Of a DNA stretch of 64,000 nt, positions 34,780 to 46,200 are shown piece by piece. The position numbers and the translations under genes are program-made. The stretch lies in the NCBI GenBank assembly GCA_023333565.1, contig JAJKFH010000948.1, positions 1,240,001-1,304,000 of the forward strand, written 5' to 3'. How positions within the stretch are numbered: the first letter of the stretch is position 1; the number at the start of each line of letters is the position of its first letter. The DNA comes from Puffinus mauretanicus (lineage: Eukaryota; Chordata; Aves; Procellariiformes; Procellariidae). Under the pieces are notes generated by a model, which ran no database searches, was not told the origin of the DNA, and saw only the letters and a program-made list of their open reading frames with translations.

Positions 34780-35020
34780 ATGCTAATCAAATTAATGACT
34801 TTAATTTAATTCAACTATACATTTGTTATACAAACACGTATTATTTTATAATACTATCAGTTATGGAATATGTATTACAATACCATAATGCACATTACAT
34901 ATTATCTAGTATATGATTACACATTATGTATTTATATGTGATATAACATATGTTGTATGAAAATAAAATTACATTAAAAATAATTTATTTTTATAAATTA
35001 CAATAATTTATCAGTGTTCC
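34780..35020. other. Very AT-rich segment
   Basis: About 240 nt are almost entirely A/T, with many TATA, ATTA and TTAT words and several short self-complementary stretches (catatg, ttataa). It could be a scaffold-attachment-like or simple AT-rich region; the sequence gives no function. Confidence 0.6.
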
Positions 35021-35429
35021 TGAATCAATATTCCCTTCTCCAACACATTTGAAATACACGTTATTTTATTCATGTCATAAACAGATACCGAAATGCCATT
35101 CTCTAGCCAGATCTGTTTTTACAGGAAGGTGTGAGGAGTGCTCACGTTGCTGTCGGGAAAAGGCTGGGGAACAAGATGCTGGAATAGGTGCCTTGCTTGG
35201 GTGAGTAAAAGGTACGGTTGCTCTGACTGCAAGGACTGCAAAGAGAAAGGAGTGGAAATAGCAGCAGCCAGAAAATCAATCCTTGGCCTCTTTCTTCATG
35301 CTAGATGTCTTAGCAAGCACTTTGATCACATTTAACATCACCCCTACCAAACATTTCCTCACTGTTTGGATGAAGTAGGCTTGATGTTAATGCTGTTGCC
35401 TACCTTGTATCTAAGCGTTGCTCACGAGC

Positions 35430-36020
35430 AACCTGTATCACAGCACTGCTCACTTCTGCGGCGAGTGGTGCCTGCCGCCGCTTTGTGCCAGCAGCCTGCT
35501 GACCTCTGCACGCCTGCCAGGTCCCACCGGCACACTTCTTGTCTCCGGTGCCAAGCTTCAGCCGGTCGGGAACCCCAGCCGAGGCACACACGTCCTGTCC
35601 TCTCGTGGTGCGCTGCATGCATGGCCCCGGTCCTGCCTCGCCCTCGCTGGCACAAGCCTGCTTCTCCAAGATCCTCCTGCAAGAAGCTTCCTGGTCCTCA
35701 CCGAAGCTACTGTGCCCCTGTTGCAGCAAAGTTGAGCATACAGGTGGCTTGTCAAAATACCACACCAGACTCTTGGCTGGGTACGAGCGGGAAAGCGCAC
35801 CGTGGGGGCACTGGTGGGGGGGTCAGGCAGACATGCTGGCTGGTGTGCAGGGGATGCTCCTGCAGCCTGCCCGCCCCTCTCGGGGCTGGGCACTTCCCTG
35901 GCGCAGCTCCAGCGGGCAGCCAGCGGGAGCCCACCTTCGACTTGCTGCCTGCCGTGAACGGGCACAGCATTTGCTCCCGGCCCTGCCCGACTGCAATTAT
36001 ACCGCCCAGCCCCTCTGACA
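35430..36020. other. CpG-rich island in intergenic DNA
   Basis: This block of about 590 bp is sharply GC- and CpG-richer than its surroundings; I count roughly thirty CG dinucleotides by eye, against a handful in neighbouring blocks. Open frames of 219, 159, 135 and 121 residues overlap in different frames on both strands. That is expected where stop codons are rare and argues against any single one being a gene. None shows a known domain. It is possibly a promoter of a non-coding transcript or an old GC-rich insert. Confidence 0.6.
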
Positions 36021-38677
36021 ATTAAAGAGGAAGTTGACAGCTAGAGTATCTTGGCTTCAAATATCATTGATTTGAAATGAAAATGAGTAGTTGAGGCATC
36101 GTCGGTGCCTTTCAGTAGTCGGTCATCCTTGTTCCCTGCAGGTAGCGCGGCTTTTGTTCTTCTGATCAAGAACAGCTACAAATCACTGCTCATTTGATCA
36201 CAGCTTGAATCCTTGTCATGAAAACAAAAATAATCAATTAAAGCTCAGTCTGCTGCATGCTGCTCTTTCATTTTTAATGATAGTTTCATTTGTTACCCAC
36301 TTCTTTTAGCTCACCTGAAGGGCTACATACTCTGTTTTATTGCAATCTCAGTGCATTTCGTTCTGTGTTCTGGTCACTATTCATGTTTGAGCGTGGAAGA
36401 TGGAAAAATCCTCCAACAATTTTTTTGATGGGATGTGGTCTGAGCTGATTTGCTTAGCACTTCCCTGGTGGGGTGCCCCAGGTTATCTAAAGAGCTTTTA
36501 ATCTGAAAAAGGCTGTGTTTTAATGGAGCTAATACTCTTTAAAGTAGAAAAAATCTCAAAATGATTAAGTCAGGCCAGCAAGAAATAAAAAAGGATTTAA
36601 TATTCTCACCTACTGGGGTACCAGGGTGAGTGCATGACCCAGGCTTGGTTCAGTCTGTGCACGATAACTTCTGAGTTACATCAAACTCTCGTTGTACCCT
36701 CTGCTGTCCCCTTGTCCCCAGGGCAGGGCTGCCCGTTGGTGCCCTCAGCAGCCTCCCAGGGGCTGGAAGGCCCCTGGTTCCATGCGGTGATGCTCCCACT
36801 GCTGCGCTCAGCTGCTGTCTCTTCTCCCCACCGGCAGGACCAGCCGCCCATAACACAGCACCAGGATGAGCTGAGGCTCTTCCTCCTATAACAGGCAAAC
36901 TAAGACCCAGCAAAGAAACTGTTTACTGTAGACCTAAAGAAAAAAAAAGGCAATAGGGAACTTGTGTTAGTAACCAGCCTTTCTTCAGGAGTGCAGAAGT
37001 GAGGTTAGGGGTGGCGTCACTCAACCTGCCTGGCATTCCTGAATCAGTAAAAAAAAAAAAGCTTCTTCCCAAAAACAGGTTTTGTGTAAGCCTTCAGCCA
37101 CTTTTTTCCTCTCCTTTTTTGAGAACAGTAAGTGCAGAAAATGGAAAATACTTGCCAAAGCAAACTGAGTATATATTTGCCTTTCAGAAAATGTGACATG
37201 GTTTGGATGTGAGTTGAAGCAGAGGTTCAAGTAAGTTTCTAATATCGGGGTCTGCCCAGGCCTGCCTGATAATTCATACACTGGACTATTGAGTAAGGCT
37301 GCTTGGGACTTCTTAAAAGAAAACCTGAAACCTGGGCTGTGTTTAAGCAAAGATTATGTGATGACAACAGCCCTCTCTAGAAATATGGAGCCATATATCC
37401 ATAGGGATAAATTGGAGTCAGGCAAAACTTACCAGCTTGAATTAAGTTTCATTTTAGGGTTTATTCAAAACAGGAGTCAGATAATAGTTACTATGGCTGC
37501 TGAAAAGCTGGTTTTACTTTGGAAAAAATGTTAAAAGGACTTTTGAGTGAAATTTCAGATATTTCTTTGCCAGCACTCTGCTCCCCATGCTCCCACCCCA
37601 AAAAGAAAACCTCTCAACAACAGAAATATTTATACTGGAAACATTCGTCTGACAAAAATGACTACTATTTTGTGAAAATTGTGCATCTGGTGCTTTGTGT
37701 CCTCATTCTCCTCTGTTGATGTAGTTATACACATTTATACTACGTGTCCAGGGATATACCATTGCCTTCTCTCTTCCCAGCGTGTTAAGGTGCAACTGCT
37801 GATGGAGACCTGAGGCATTTGAACTCTAATTCCTGAGATATATTTGGTAGCAGTTCTGAGAAGACATTTTTTATTTTTCAGGTATTCACATTTTCTGACA
37901 AAAGAAATATTTACTCTCTTGCTGGAAAGCAGGCTGTTATGACAGCAAACCCCAACTTTCTGCTAAAAACTGTTCTGGAGGAAAACTTCAAATAAGCTTG
38001 CAGGCCAGAGTTAAGCAAAATAGGAGAAAGAAGAGCGTTAAGAACTGTGATCTGAAAGCATTGGATTTTCCACAGCCTGTGATAGAGTAAAATCATATAA
38101 AGTTTGGCATTTAAATCCTTTCAGGATTTAGGTATCTTTTTACAGGGCTGAAATCCACTCACTGTAGGCTGCTAGAGTAAATAGCAGTTGTTTTTGCCAA
38201 ATGCCACGTTTTGGGTGGTTTTGTTCTGGTCTAATTTTAAGTGTATCTGTACCTAAAAATACTTGCATTAATTTTTGTACTCTCTGCTATTGAGTATGAA
38301 CAGGATTTCATTTTAAGCTCCAAAGACAGTTCCCTGTGTCAATAGATAAACTTCCAAAAAACCATATCTATTTGAAGCAGAATTCTTAGTGCGGCAGTGC
38401 TTAGGGAAATTAGTTGGAATGCTGCATGCTCAGTACTTTTTAAAACAAGATTTGTTTAGATATTTGAATATGGATTAAGGTGCCTAATACAAGCTTCCCA
38501 TTTTTTAAAACCTGATGTTTGGTTTGTGAAAGAGAGTTTTGTACTTACCTTGTTCTTTCTCTATAACGTATTCATCCAAATATTAAACTTCCTTGGTTTC
38601 TCCGAAATAATTTTTATGGATGCAAAACCTGTTTTGGAAAATATTTGCAACTAATAATGCAGGCTAAATAATAATGA

Positions 38678-38705
38678 CAAAAACAACAGCAACAGCAACA
38701 ACAAA
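38678..38705 (+). repeat. (AACAGC/AAC)n simple repeat
   Basis: Units aacaacagcaacagcaacaa form a short interrupted trinucleotide-type repeat. Confidence 0.85.
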
Positions 38706-40229
38706 ATGCCTGCTGGGTCTGGAATTTTACCTGTAAATCAGATGCAATTGGTCAGATTTCCTTGTGGACGCCTTACTAAATCTATGGATAAAAAGCTTGT
38801 ATAAGAATTACCGTCCTAGTTAAATGTGAATGGTTGTACATTGTAAAAGCTGAATTGCATATTGGCTGTCTCAGAACAGGACATGAGCTTGGCTAGACAG
38901 GTTCATTTCTGTCTTGGCGAGACCACATTGTACATTGGTCTTACTTAGTTTTGATGCTGTCTGTCAAAATAGGACTACCTGAAAATGGCTAAAATATTAA
39001 TCTCACATTAAAATAAAACACAAGAGACTATTAAAACATTAGTGTCTGGAATTCCATTTAAAAAAATAATTACATATTCTCTTGCTTTGTTCCTTTCTGA
39101 ACATTTGTAGCAATTTTGCCAGGGGTGTGTTGGTAGCAATAATAGCTTCTGCAAAATTCAGAAGGGTTGCTAATAAAACACCAGATCATGTCCCATCCAG
39201 AAAATTTAAATTAAACATTTTGATGCAACACGAGCTTATATGTCCTCGTTTGCAACCAGTAATCTTTTTGGCTTAATGATTATGTGTTATTAGAGGGAGA
39301 AAGGAAAAAAACAAGGTAGGTGAATGGGAATGCACAGCACCTCCTTCCTAAAAGGTGCTTTTCTCAGCCTAGCGCCTCGCAGACTGTCCGGCTGCTTTCC
39401 TGCCCCACTGTGAGGAGGGGAGCATCACTCCCAGGCTTGGATCTCCACGTCCTGGAGCTGCAGGGCAGCAGGCTGGGCTTAAGCTGCAACTGCCTGTGTT
39501 GTGGGATCTGGTCCCCAGTCCCAGCTAACAGCTCCTCATTCCCTCCCCCTGGCCGCTACCAAGGGCATCGCGTTGCCCTCCTAGCTGTTTGGGCTGGCCA
39601 CCATCAGCCGTTTCTGTTGCTGCAGGTCTGCAGCAAGTGTAGAGACGATATTAAAGACTGACATCGCTCTCTTACATGCAGAAGACTTTTAAAGAGATCC
39701 CTTTGCTTCACACCTTTCAAGAGACTCCCAGACAAATTCTCCTTTCCTTACTCCTTTTTCCTGCAAGAACCCGTGTGGGAAGCTGCTGCCAGGCGCTGGC
39801 GTGACTGCTCTTCCAGCCACACCTGTGCACAGCTGGCAGGGCCAGGCTGTTGCAAATCACAAGCAATTCCCTCTTTATGACAGGTCTCCTGTTTTGAAAG
39901 AAATGGCTCCCTAGCATGATAAAAGAATGTAAGAAAACCATGTATCAGGCCCAGCCATTAATCCTTTTCCATTCTTCTCTTTTGTTTTCCATCAAATGTC
40001 AAAGCGATCCTTTTTTTTTCGGTTTCCTCTTCTGAGAAATCTTTGGATAGATGGAAGGAAAAGATTTTTCAACTCTCCATTACCCTGTTTACAATTAATG
40101 TCTTATGCTTAAATAATAGATCAATTCCACCAGCTATTACAGAAGTCAGAAGACACAGCACTTTTTACTTTCAATCACAGAATTAATACTGGGCAAAGGC
40201 ACAAATGGAGAATGACTAGCCTTTGATTC

Positions 40230-40311
40230 TGCAGATAACGAGGGGAGGGTAGTTCTCCTTGGAGTGGAAATGCAGATAATGAGAAAGGTAGTTCTTCTCA
40301 AAGGGAAAATG
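40230..40311. repeat. Imperfect 41-bp tandem duplication
   Basis: Two adjacent copies both begin tgcagataa (40230 and 40271). They share gggtagttct/aggtagttct and the gga/aaagg end. The second copy has several substitutions and small indels. Confidence 0.7.
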
Positions 40312-40353
40312 TTTCCACCCAAAAATTATTTGAAGGCCACATTAATTTTGCCC

Positions 40354-40368
40354 TTTTTTTTTTTTTTT
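40354..40368. repeat. poly(T) run
   Basis: A 15-nt T homopolymer, followed by cagtag, resembling an acceptor pyrimidine tract but with no coding frame after it. Confidence 0.85.
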
Positions 40369-42699
40369 CAGTAGTTTACAATTGTCTGAGATTACTCATC
40401 ATGCACTGGACAACAAAATTGATTTTGTTATTGTAGGAAATGAAGTGAGAACAAAAGGGAAGCATCAGCTTTTGATCTCTTGGCACTTAAAAAAAAAAGT
40501 CATCTTTCCCTAAGCAACATGAAGAATTTCTACAGCTCCTGTGAACCCTGGCACACCTGATGGGAATCTGTCGATACATTGCTCTTGATAAAGTGCAGCA
40601 CTTATAAAGCAATGTGGCAGAATGTACACTGTAAATCTCTGCCTTTTGAAGGCAGCTGGACAAGACATTTGGTCTGACTGTGAAGATTTATTCCTTTTCT
40701 ACTCCCTTGGACAGAAAGAAATTGTTGACAGCTACCGAGGGGTGCATTGGTAGGGGTGGGCTGTGGAAGCAGAATTGGAGTAAAGAAAAGGAAAAGACTG
40801 AGTACGAATACTTTAGTTAGGAAATACATCCAGCCTTTTTGCCTGAATAAGCCCTGTTTCTGGAAGTTATGAGGAGTCTGAATAGGAAACAACAAGTTGC
40901 TTTAAGACTGAAGGCAGTCCAAAGGGGCTTTTTACCTATTTGAAGCAGTTTTCAACCTCTCTGAGAGGATAAATGATGAAAAAAATCAATGAAAAGCACA
41001 GAGGGTGAAGCAGCTTTGAGCAGCATGACATTGACAGTGTACCTTGATAAAAGTAAAAATGTGTTTTCTTTTTCCTTGGCAAAACTAGGCACTGCATCTC
41101 CACATAGCCCCTTTAATATTTCAACTGTCTGAGAGTTCACTTGCTGAATATGCCCCCGTATATGAAGAACTGCAGCTGAGCAATTTAATGAAGTTTTTCT
41201 TTACCAGCCATATTTGTAGGCAGGTGGTAGCGACTGGCCTGGAAAATATATGCTTCTTATTTCTCAGTATTTCAATCTGAATGAAAACAAATCTGTTTTC
41301 TTTCCTTTGTGCTGGCCTACATCTAGCCTTTTCACACCCACACAAGACAGCAGAAGGAACAAAATCCTTAAATTGCAGTTTGATAGAATATCATCATAAT
41401 TGGATAAGATAGCTAAAACCAGAATCAGCATGCTCTATAAAAAGCTTTAATAAAAAAAAAAAAGGCAACAATTTAATACAAGCAAATCCTTGCATTTCTG
41501 GAAAGGTGAACACATTCTAAAACAAAGAAAGAACAGGTAAGATCCATTTTACTTATGCTAGCACAGTTTTCTTGAGTTTAACAGAGCAAGATATTATACA
41601 TACAGAAATACACAAAGAAAATTTGGAAATTGACCTACACAAAATTTTTTTTTCCTACTTTTCAGGCTCATCTTGATAAAGCTAGAAAGCATAAAAACAA
41701 TGATAAACTAATGGAAATTTAGGGTTGACTTATCTTCATGATGTAACGGGTTTTAGGCAGGTAATGAAGAACATGCTACTCTTTCTTTTCTCTTCCTCTT
41801 TGTCTCTCTCTCTTCCTCCTTCTTTCTCCCCCTGCTTTCTCACACCTCCAACAATTTACTTTTGTGCTGCCTGGATTCCATCCCAAATTCCTTGTTTGTA
41901 TGTCTGGCTGTTTTTCTTTTCCCATAATTCCTTCTCCCACTTCCTTACTGAGAAATGATCTATTCTTTTCAACTAATTTCCTCCTCCGGCTGGATTAATA
42001 CTAAAATGAAAGCCTAACATGAAAAAAAAAAGATGACACTGTACCCTAGGAGATTCTGTTAGCGACTAAGACTAAGTTTGAAAGAGTTTCGTTGAGCTTG
42101 TTCTTGTAGCATATACCTTTGAACCAGCTTAGCTGCTCAGGATTATCTCTAGCCTTGTCCCTTTAATCCTTCGTGTGACTTTTCCCCCCCCTCAAAACCT
42201 TTCAATGCCTTTTGCATGTTATTATACACTGTTTTTTCCTTTGGAATGCTTTTAATTAACTGGGCCATCATAGGATTTCCTCCTCGAAACTGATGCCAGG
42301 AGGCATGAGTGGGCAGTGCTGGGAGGATGAGACACATGTACCAGTAAGAAATGGTATAAGCAGATTATTGTTTTATTTTATCATCAGGTTTCTGACCAAT
42401 ATATGGTGCTACACCAAATTCGGAGAGACCTACGTGAGAGAACCATGTATGTGGTGAGAGAACATAAGGTTTTTACTAGTGTCATCCTGGTCAAAACAGC
42501 ACATTATCATCACTGAAAAAAACCTGTGAGTGAGATCTGTGGATTATCTTAACTGAACTTCAGTGAAATCTCTGTAATTGAATTGCATTATTGTGTGCTT
42601 TGCTCATGACATCTATATTCCCAGAAAGGCTACTTAATAGTTATTTTAGGAATTACTTTAAGGGGTGATGAAGCTTATTGCCCCTGTTTAGATATTTAG

Positions 42700-42740
42700 T
42701 ATAGATACATATATACATATAAATATAAAAATATATAAAA
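42700..42740. repeat. AT-rich irregular microsatellite
   Basis: A run of atacatatatacatataaa with further tataaaa units. Degenerate dinucleotide repeat. Confidence 0.75.
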
Positions 42741-45218
42741 ATGATTTATTCCTTTGGAAATCCTCATTTAGAAGATGCCTTTGAATTTCCTTCTGTTTTT
42801 TTCACACACTGACAGAATTAGAAACAACGTGAGAATGAATATTTTTCTTTAAAGAAATCCTGATGATTCTAGCTGCATATCATGCACACTTTAAAGTTTT
42901 ATCATTCTGCTTTTATTTAATTTAGTTAATTTGTATGTTCTGGAGTCAGGGTCAAACAATTGCATATATTGGAACAACACTCACTTCATTTTTCCAGTAC
43001 AGGAGATAATACCACTGAGCAACTACGTATTTTTATTTGCAACAGAGTCAACAGAATTCTTGCGTGCTTTCAGACAATCTGGACAAATACCATCAATGCT
43101 TACTGGTTTTCTGATATTCATCAGTTTGCTAACATATTCCATCAGTATGCAAGGAGCAAACGGAAATGAAAGAGGTTACTCACAGGGTAATGCCCTCTCT
43201 GAGCAGCATCCTGTAACCTTTCAGTAAGAGTAGCAGAATATGTCCCTAAACTTTTCTGCAATATTTTACTTTTCTTTTTTTTTTTGCAGCCTGTTGTCTT
43301 GATAGATTTGTCATATTTCATTCTCATTTTCTTAGCTGGATCTCCATGTTCCAAGGCTCTGCTTATAGTTTCTATAACAATATGTACTTCATTATGGTTT
43401 CTCTTCCCCTGATTTTCTATTTCCTTTCATACTTTGCATATGCAGCTGTGTTGTGACTTCACGGTGAATAAAATAATTTTGTTTTAGTTTAGTATAGCTT
43501 CTTTTAGTTTGAAGTCCTTTTGCCATTCTTTTCTTATTAATAAATTCTAAGCATACAGTTGATAACATTTAAAAATTTTTTGAAATTGAGGTGAAACAAT
43601 GAGATAGCCAATATTTTAACAATGTGTGAACAGGGAAATTTATGAAGAGTAAGAAAGTGCTCAGAATAAAGGGCCCTGGAAGTTTTGGTGCTTTTTAAAT
43701 GGAAACATGCTGTCCAACCCCTTTAAAAAAATAGCATTTATTTTGAACATACACATAACTTTATGAGAAAATGCAAATAAGCTCATTGTTTAATTACAAG
43801 TAACTTAAAACATCTTTAAAAATTTGTTATCTCTGTCAGTAGTTTGTTTACCCTGAATGATCTTAACAGAATAACAAAGACACTTAAAATAATCAATATC
43901 ATGAATATGTGCTAAAAGATTGTAACTAAGATAAATTTAAATAATGATACCTAGGTACTACAATGGTAAACAGCCAATAGGTGTTAAACTTTTCTCATTT
44001 GTGGGCTCCTTAAAAATTTTCCACAACCTTTATCTGTGACATGACATAGTTGAGACTACTAGCAACAGACTGGGGGGGGCTTGTGCTGAGAAGGATGTTT
44101 AGTTATCGTTTGCAGAGTCCTTATAAGAAAGGCCACAACTCCAGTGTTCCACAGACAACAATTTAAAAACCACAGATACTGGGTCATAGGCAGGGTCAGA
44201 GCAAAAGTCAGATATATTTTAAATAGGACTTTTGTGCCATCATCATTAGGGCAGTCAGTTACCTCTGCAGCTAATTTGCCATGAAGCTCTCCCCGCTACA
44301 ATACTGTAGTCCTATGATAAAGGTTGGCCACAGGCACCAGAAGTTCTGGGAAATTACTTGCTCCAGCAATCCCAACTATTTAAAGACTGCATTTGACTGT
44401 TTGCCATTCCTTTCACAGCTCTCCAAGCCAGGAAGTTAAACGCAAGTGCAGGGCTGAGCTTGGCTGCGTGCTTTGTGCTGCCCTACCAAAGTGAATTTGC
44501 AGATGACTTCTTCTGTGCCTGCCCCCGTGCCAGCGAGGCGAAGCCAGCATGCTGATACCATCCCATATGGAGGAGGCGTGCGTGGAAGGAAAGGAAAGCG
44601 AGAAGTGGAAGCAGCTGCTTTGGGGCATGGGAAGGCCTCTCCCAGGACTTGGTCGTCTGCTCCCTCCCGGTTCTGCCAAAGTCATCACATTCTTGAAGGC
44701 TCTGCAGTGCTTTGCTGCTGTGGAAAAACTATCCTTGGGTGTTTGAACTGCCAAAGTGATTTAAACTAAATGTGGTTTCCTTATCATCATTCCTCTATTG
44801 TCAGCCTCAGAAATATTGTGTGGTAGCATTTGGATTTCTTTTTTAGTATTAAGGAATAACGTATTTTAAATTTTTCTTTTGATGAAGAAATACTACAAAA
44901 AACAGCTAGGTAAAATGGAGCAAGTATTATGCAGGCATCTGCAAGTATATAGATGTTACAATTTTCCTAAAATCAGCATTGTAAATCCAGGGAAATCTGA
45001 ATTTAGGTTTTACTGAAAGCAAATCTGCTTATGTTAAGATGAATAGCCTACACACAACCTTTATTCTGGCTTATACTACCATCACGAGTGGGGGGAAGAA
45101 GAATGCAAATGCCAGTCTCGAGACATTAGAAGTCTAATTTAAGACTGTGATCAATGCCTTAATCACAGTTATACATGGATCATAATCTATAAAATTATTA
45201 TAGGGTGAGTGCATCACT

Positions 45219-45240
45219 GCTCAAAACTGCAGTTTTGAGC
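45219..45240. repeat. Perfect 22-bp palindrome
   Basis: The arms gctcaaaactg and cagttttgagc are perfectly complementary with no spacer, centred on a CTGCAG site. It lies just before the start of the ancient CR1 relic. Confidence 0.9.
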
Positions 45241-45279
45241 GATTACAGGATTCTGTCAAACTAGAGGGCACATCAAGGA

Positions 45280-46200
45280 GGGGCCCATGAGGCTCTCTTC
45301 TGGACTCAGTAACACGCAATACCAGCACTAACAGTTAGGATGATGGACAATAATTTTCTTCCCGAATCCACAGATGACACCAAAGGGGAAAGGAACTGCA
45401 AATATTTTTAAAAAGGGGTCCAATTTGAAGTGATCTTGATAAATGGGAGAAATAGCCCCAAAACACTGAGAGGATATTCAGTGAAGCTGAGTACAAAGTA
45501 TTGCATTTAAGAAGAATGACAGAAATAAAACATGAGGAGAAACTGGTTAGGCTGCAGGCAATGTGGAAAGGATGAGTGTTTATTGTGGACTAGAGACTAA
45601 ATATGAGTTGAATAACACAACACATATGCAAAAATTGGAAAGTCATTTGATATTCTCAGCATTAGTGATTTCTCAGCTGGGGTACTGACGTCCGCTGCTA
45701 AGAGAAAAGCCAGACAAACTGACAAAGAATAAAAAAGTCAAAGAACAAAATCTTTAAAAAAAAAGTTGAGAAATTATCTGGTTTTTAACTGTTTTAAAGC
45801 ATTAAGAAAAAAGCATGACCTATACGGAAACTTGAAGGAATCAGTTTTATTAAGCATTAAAAAAAGGAAAAAAATGATGACTGGGAACATGTTTCATGAT
45901 ATTCAAATATATAAAAGAGTCCTATGAAGAGGGTAGGCTCAGCTGTACTGTATGTCCATGCAGAGTAAGACAAGAGGTAGTAGGGCTTAACCAACCCTGG
46001 GAAAACTAAAGACTGGCTAGCAGAAAAAGGTTTTTGGCTATCATCTCGCTGGTTAGCAACAAACATTGAGAGATCTGTCTTTGAGAGGGCATAAAAGGAG
46101 ACTGCAGATACATCCAGGAAGGACCTGCAAAATGTCCTTGAACCTGTCTCAGAGCAGGAGAATGGACTGGATGGTATCTCCATATCCCAGATTTCTATAA
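45280..46200 (+). mobile_element. Ancient CR1 LINE relic (ORF2 3' half and tail)
   Basis: Decayed sense-strand CR1 landmarks appear in order. They are 'ccacagatgacaccaaa' (RT motif C region, about 45369), 'gtgatcttgataaatggga' (about 45431), 'tacaaagtattgcattta' (about 45490), 'cagctggggtactg' (about 45674), 'ttcaaatatataaaagagtc' (about 45902), 'gtaagacaagaggtagtagg' (about 45966), and a 3' end 'gagcaggagaatggactgga ... atttctata' (about 46150-46200). Many substitutions and A-rich expansions break every frame. The antisense open frame at 45857-46183 is a by-product of this element and not a gene. Confidence 0.82.

Larger units (their letters stand above)
31801..35429. other. Intergenic sequence, no gene seen
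   Basis: I see no supported gene. The stretch includes an interrupted A run (34439-34474) and an extremely AT-rich segment at about 34780-35020. Two overlapping antisense frames at 32440-33008 (165 and 177 residues) use different frames of the same DNA and contain no domain, so neither is convincing. Confidence 0.65.
36021..45218. other. Intergenic sequence, no gene seen
   Basis: Mostly AT-rich, with short GC-richer patches at about 36690-36890, 39360-39640 and 44440-44720. Frames there (85, 113 and 98-113 residues) have no domains and overlap antisense frames. It holds a CAA/CAG simple repeat (38678-38705), a 41-bp tandem duplication (40230-40311), T and A runs, a pyrimidine-rich tract (about 41780-41850) and an AT microsatellite-like stretch (42700-42740). 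Confidence 0.65.

Noticed and set aside
35366..36025. 219-residue open frame (+) in the CpG-rich block, with 159-, 135- and 121-residue frames overlapping it
   Set aside because: Several frames on both strands are open at once because stop codons are rare in GC-rich DNA. The proteins are Pro/Ser/Cys-rich without domains, and no splice or promoter context supports one over another.
40354..40375. T-run plus CAG resembling a splice acceptor
   Set aside because: No open, domain-bearing exon follows; it is most simply a homopolymer with a chance CAG.
45857..46183. 108-residue antisense frame
   Set aside because: It lies within the 3' part of the ancient CR1 relic, which reads on the + strand, so the frame is incidental.
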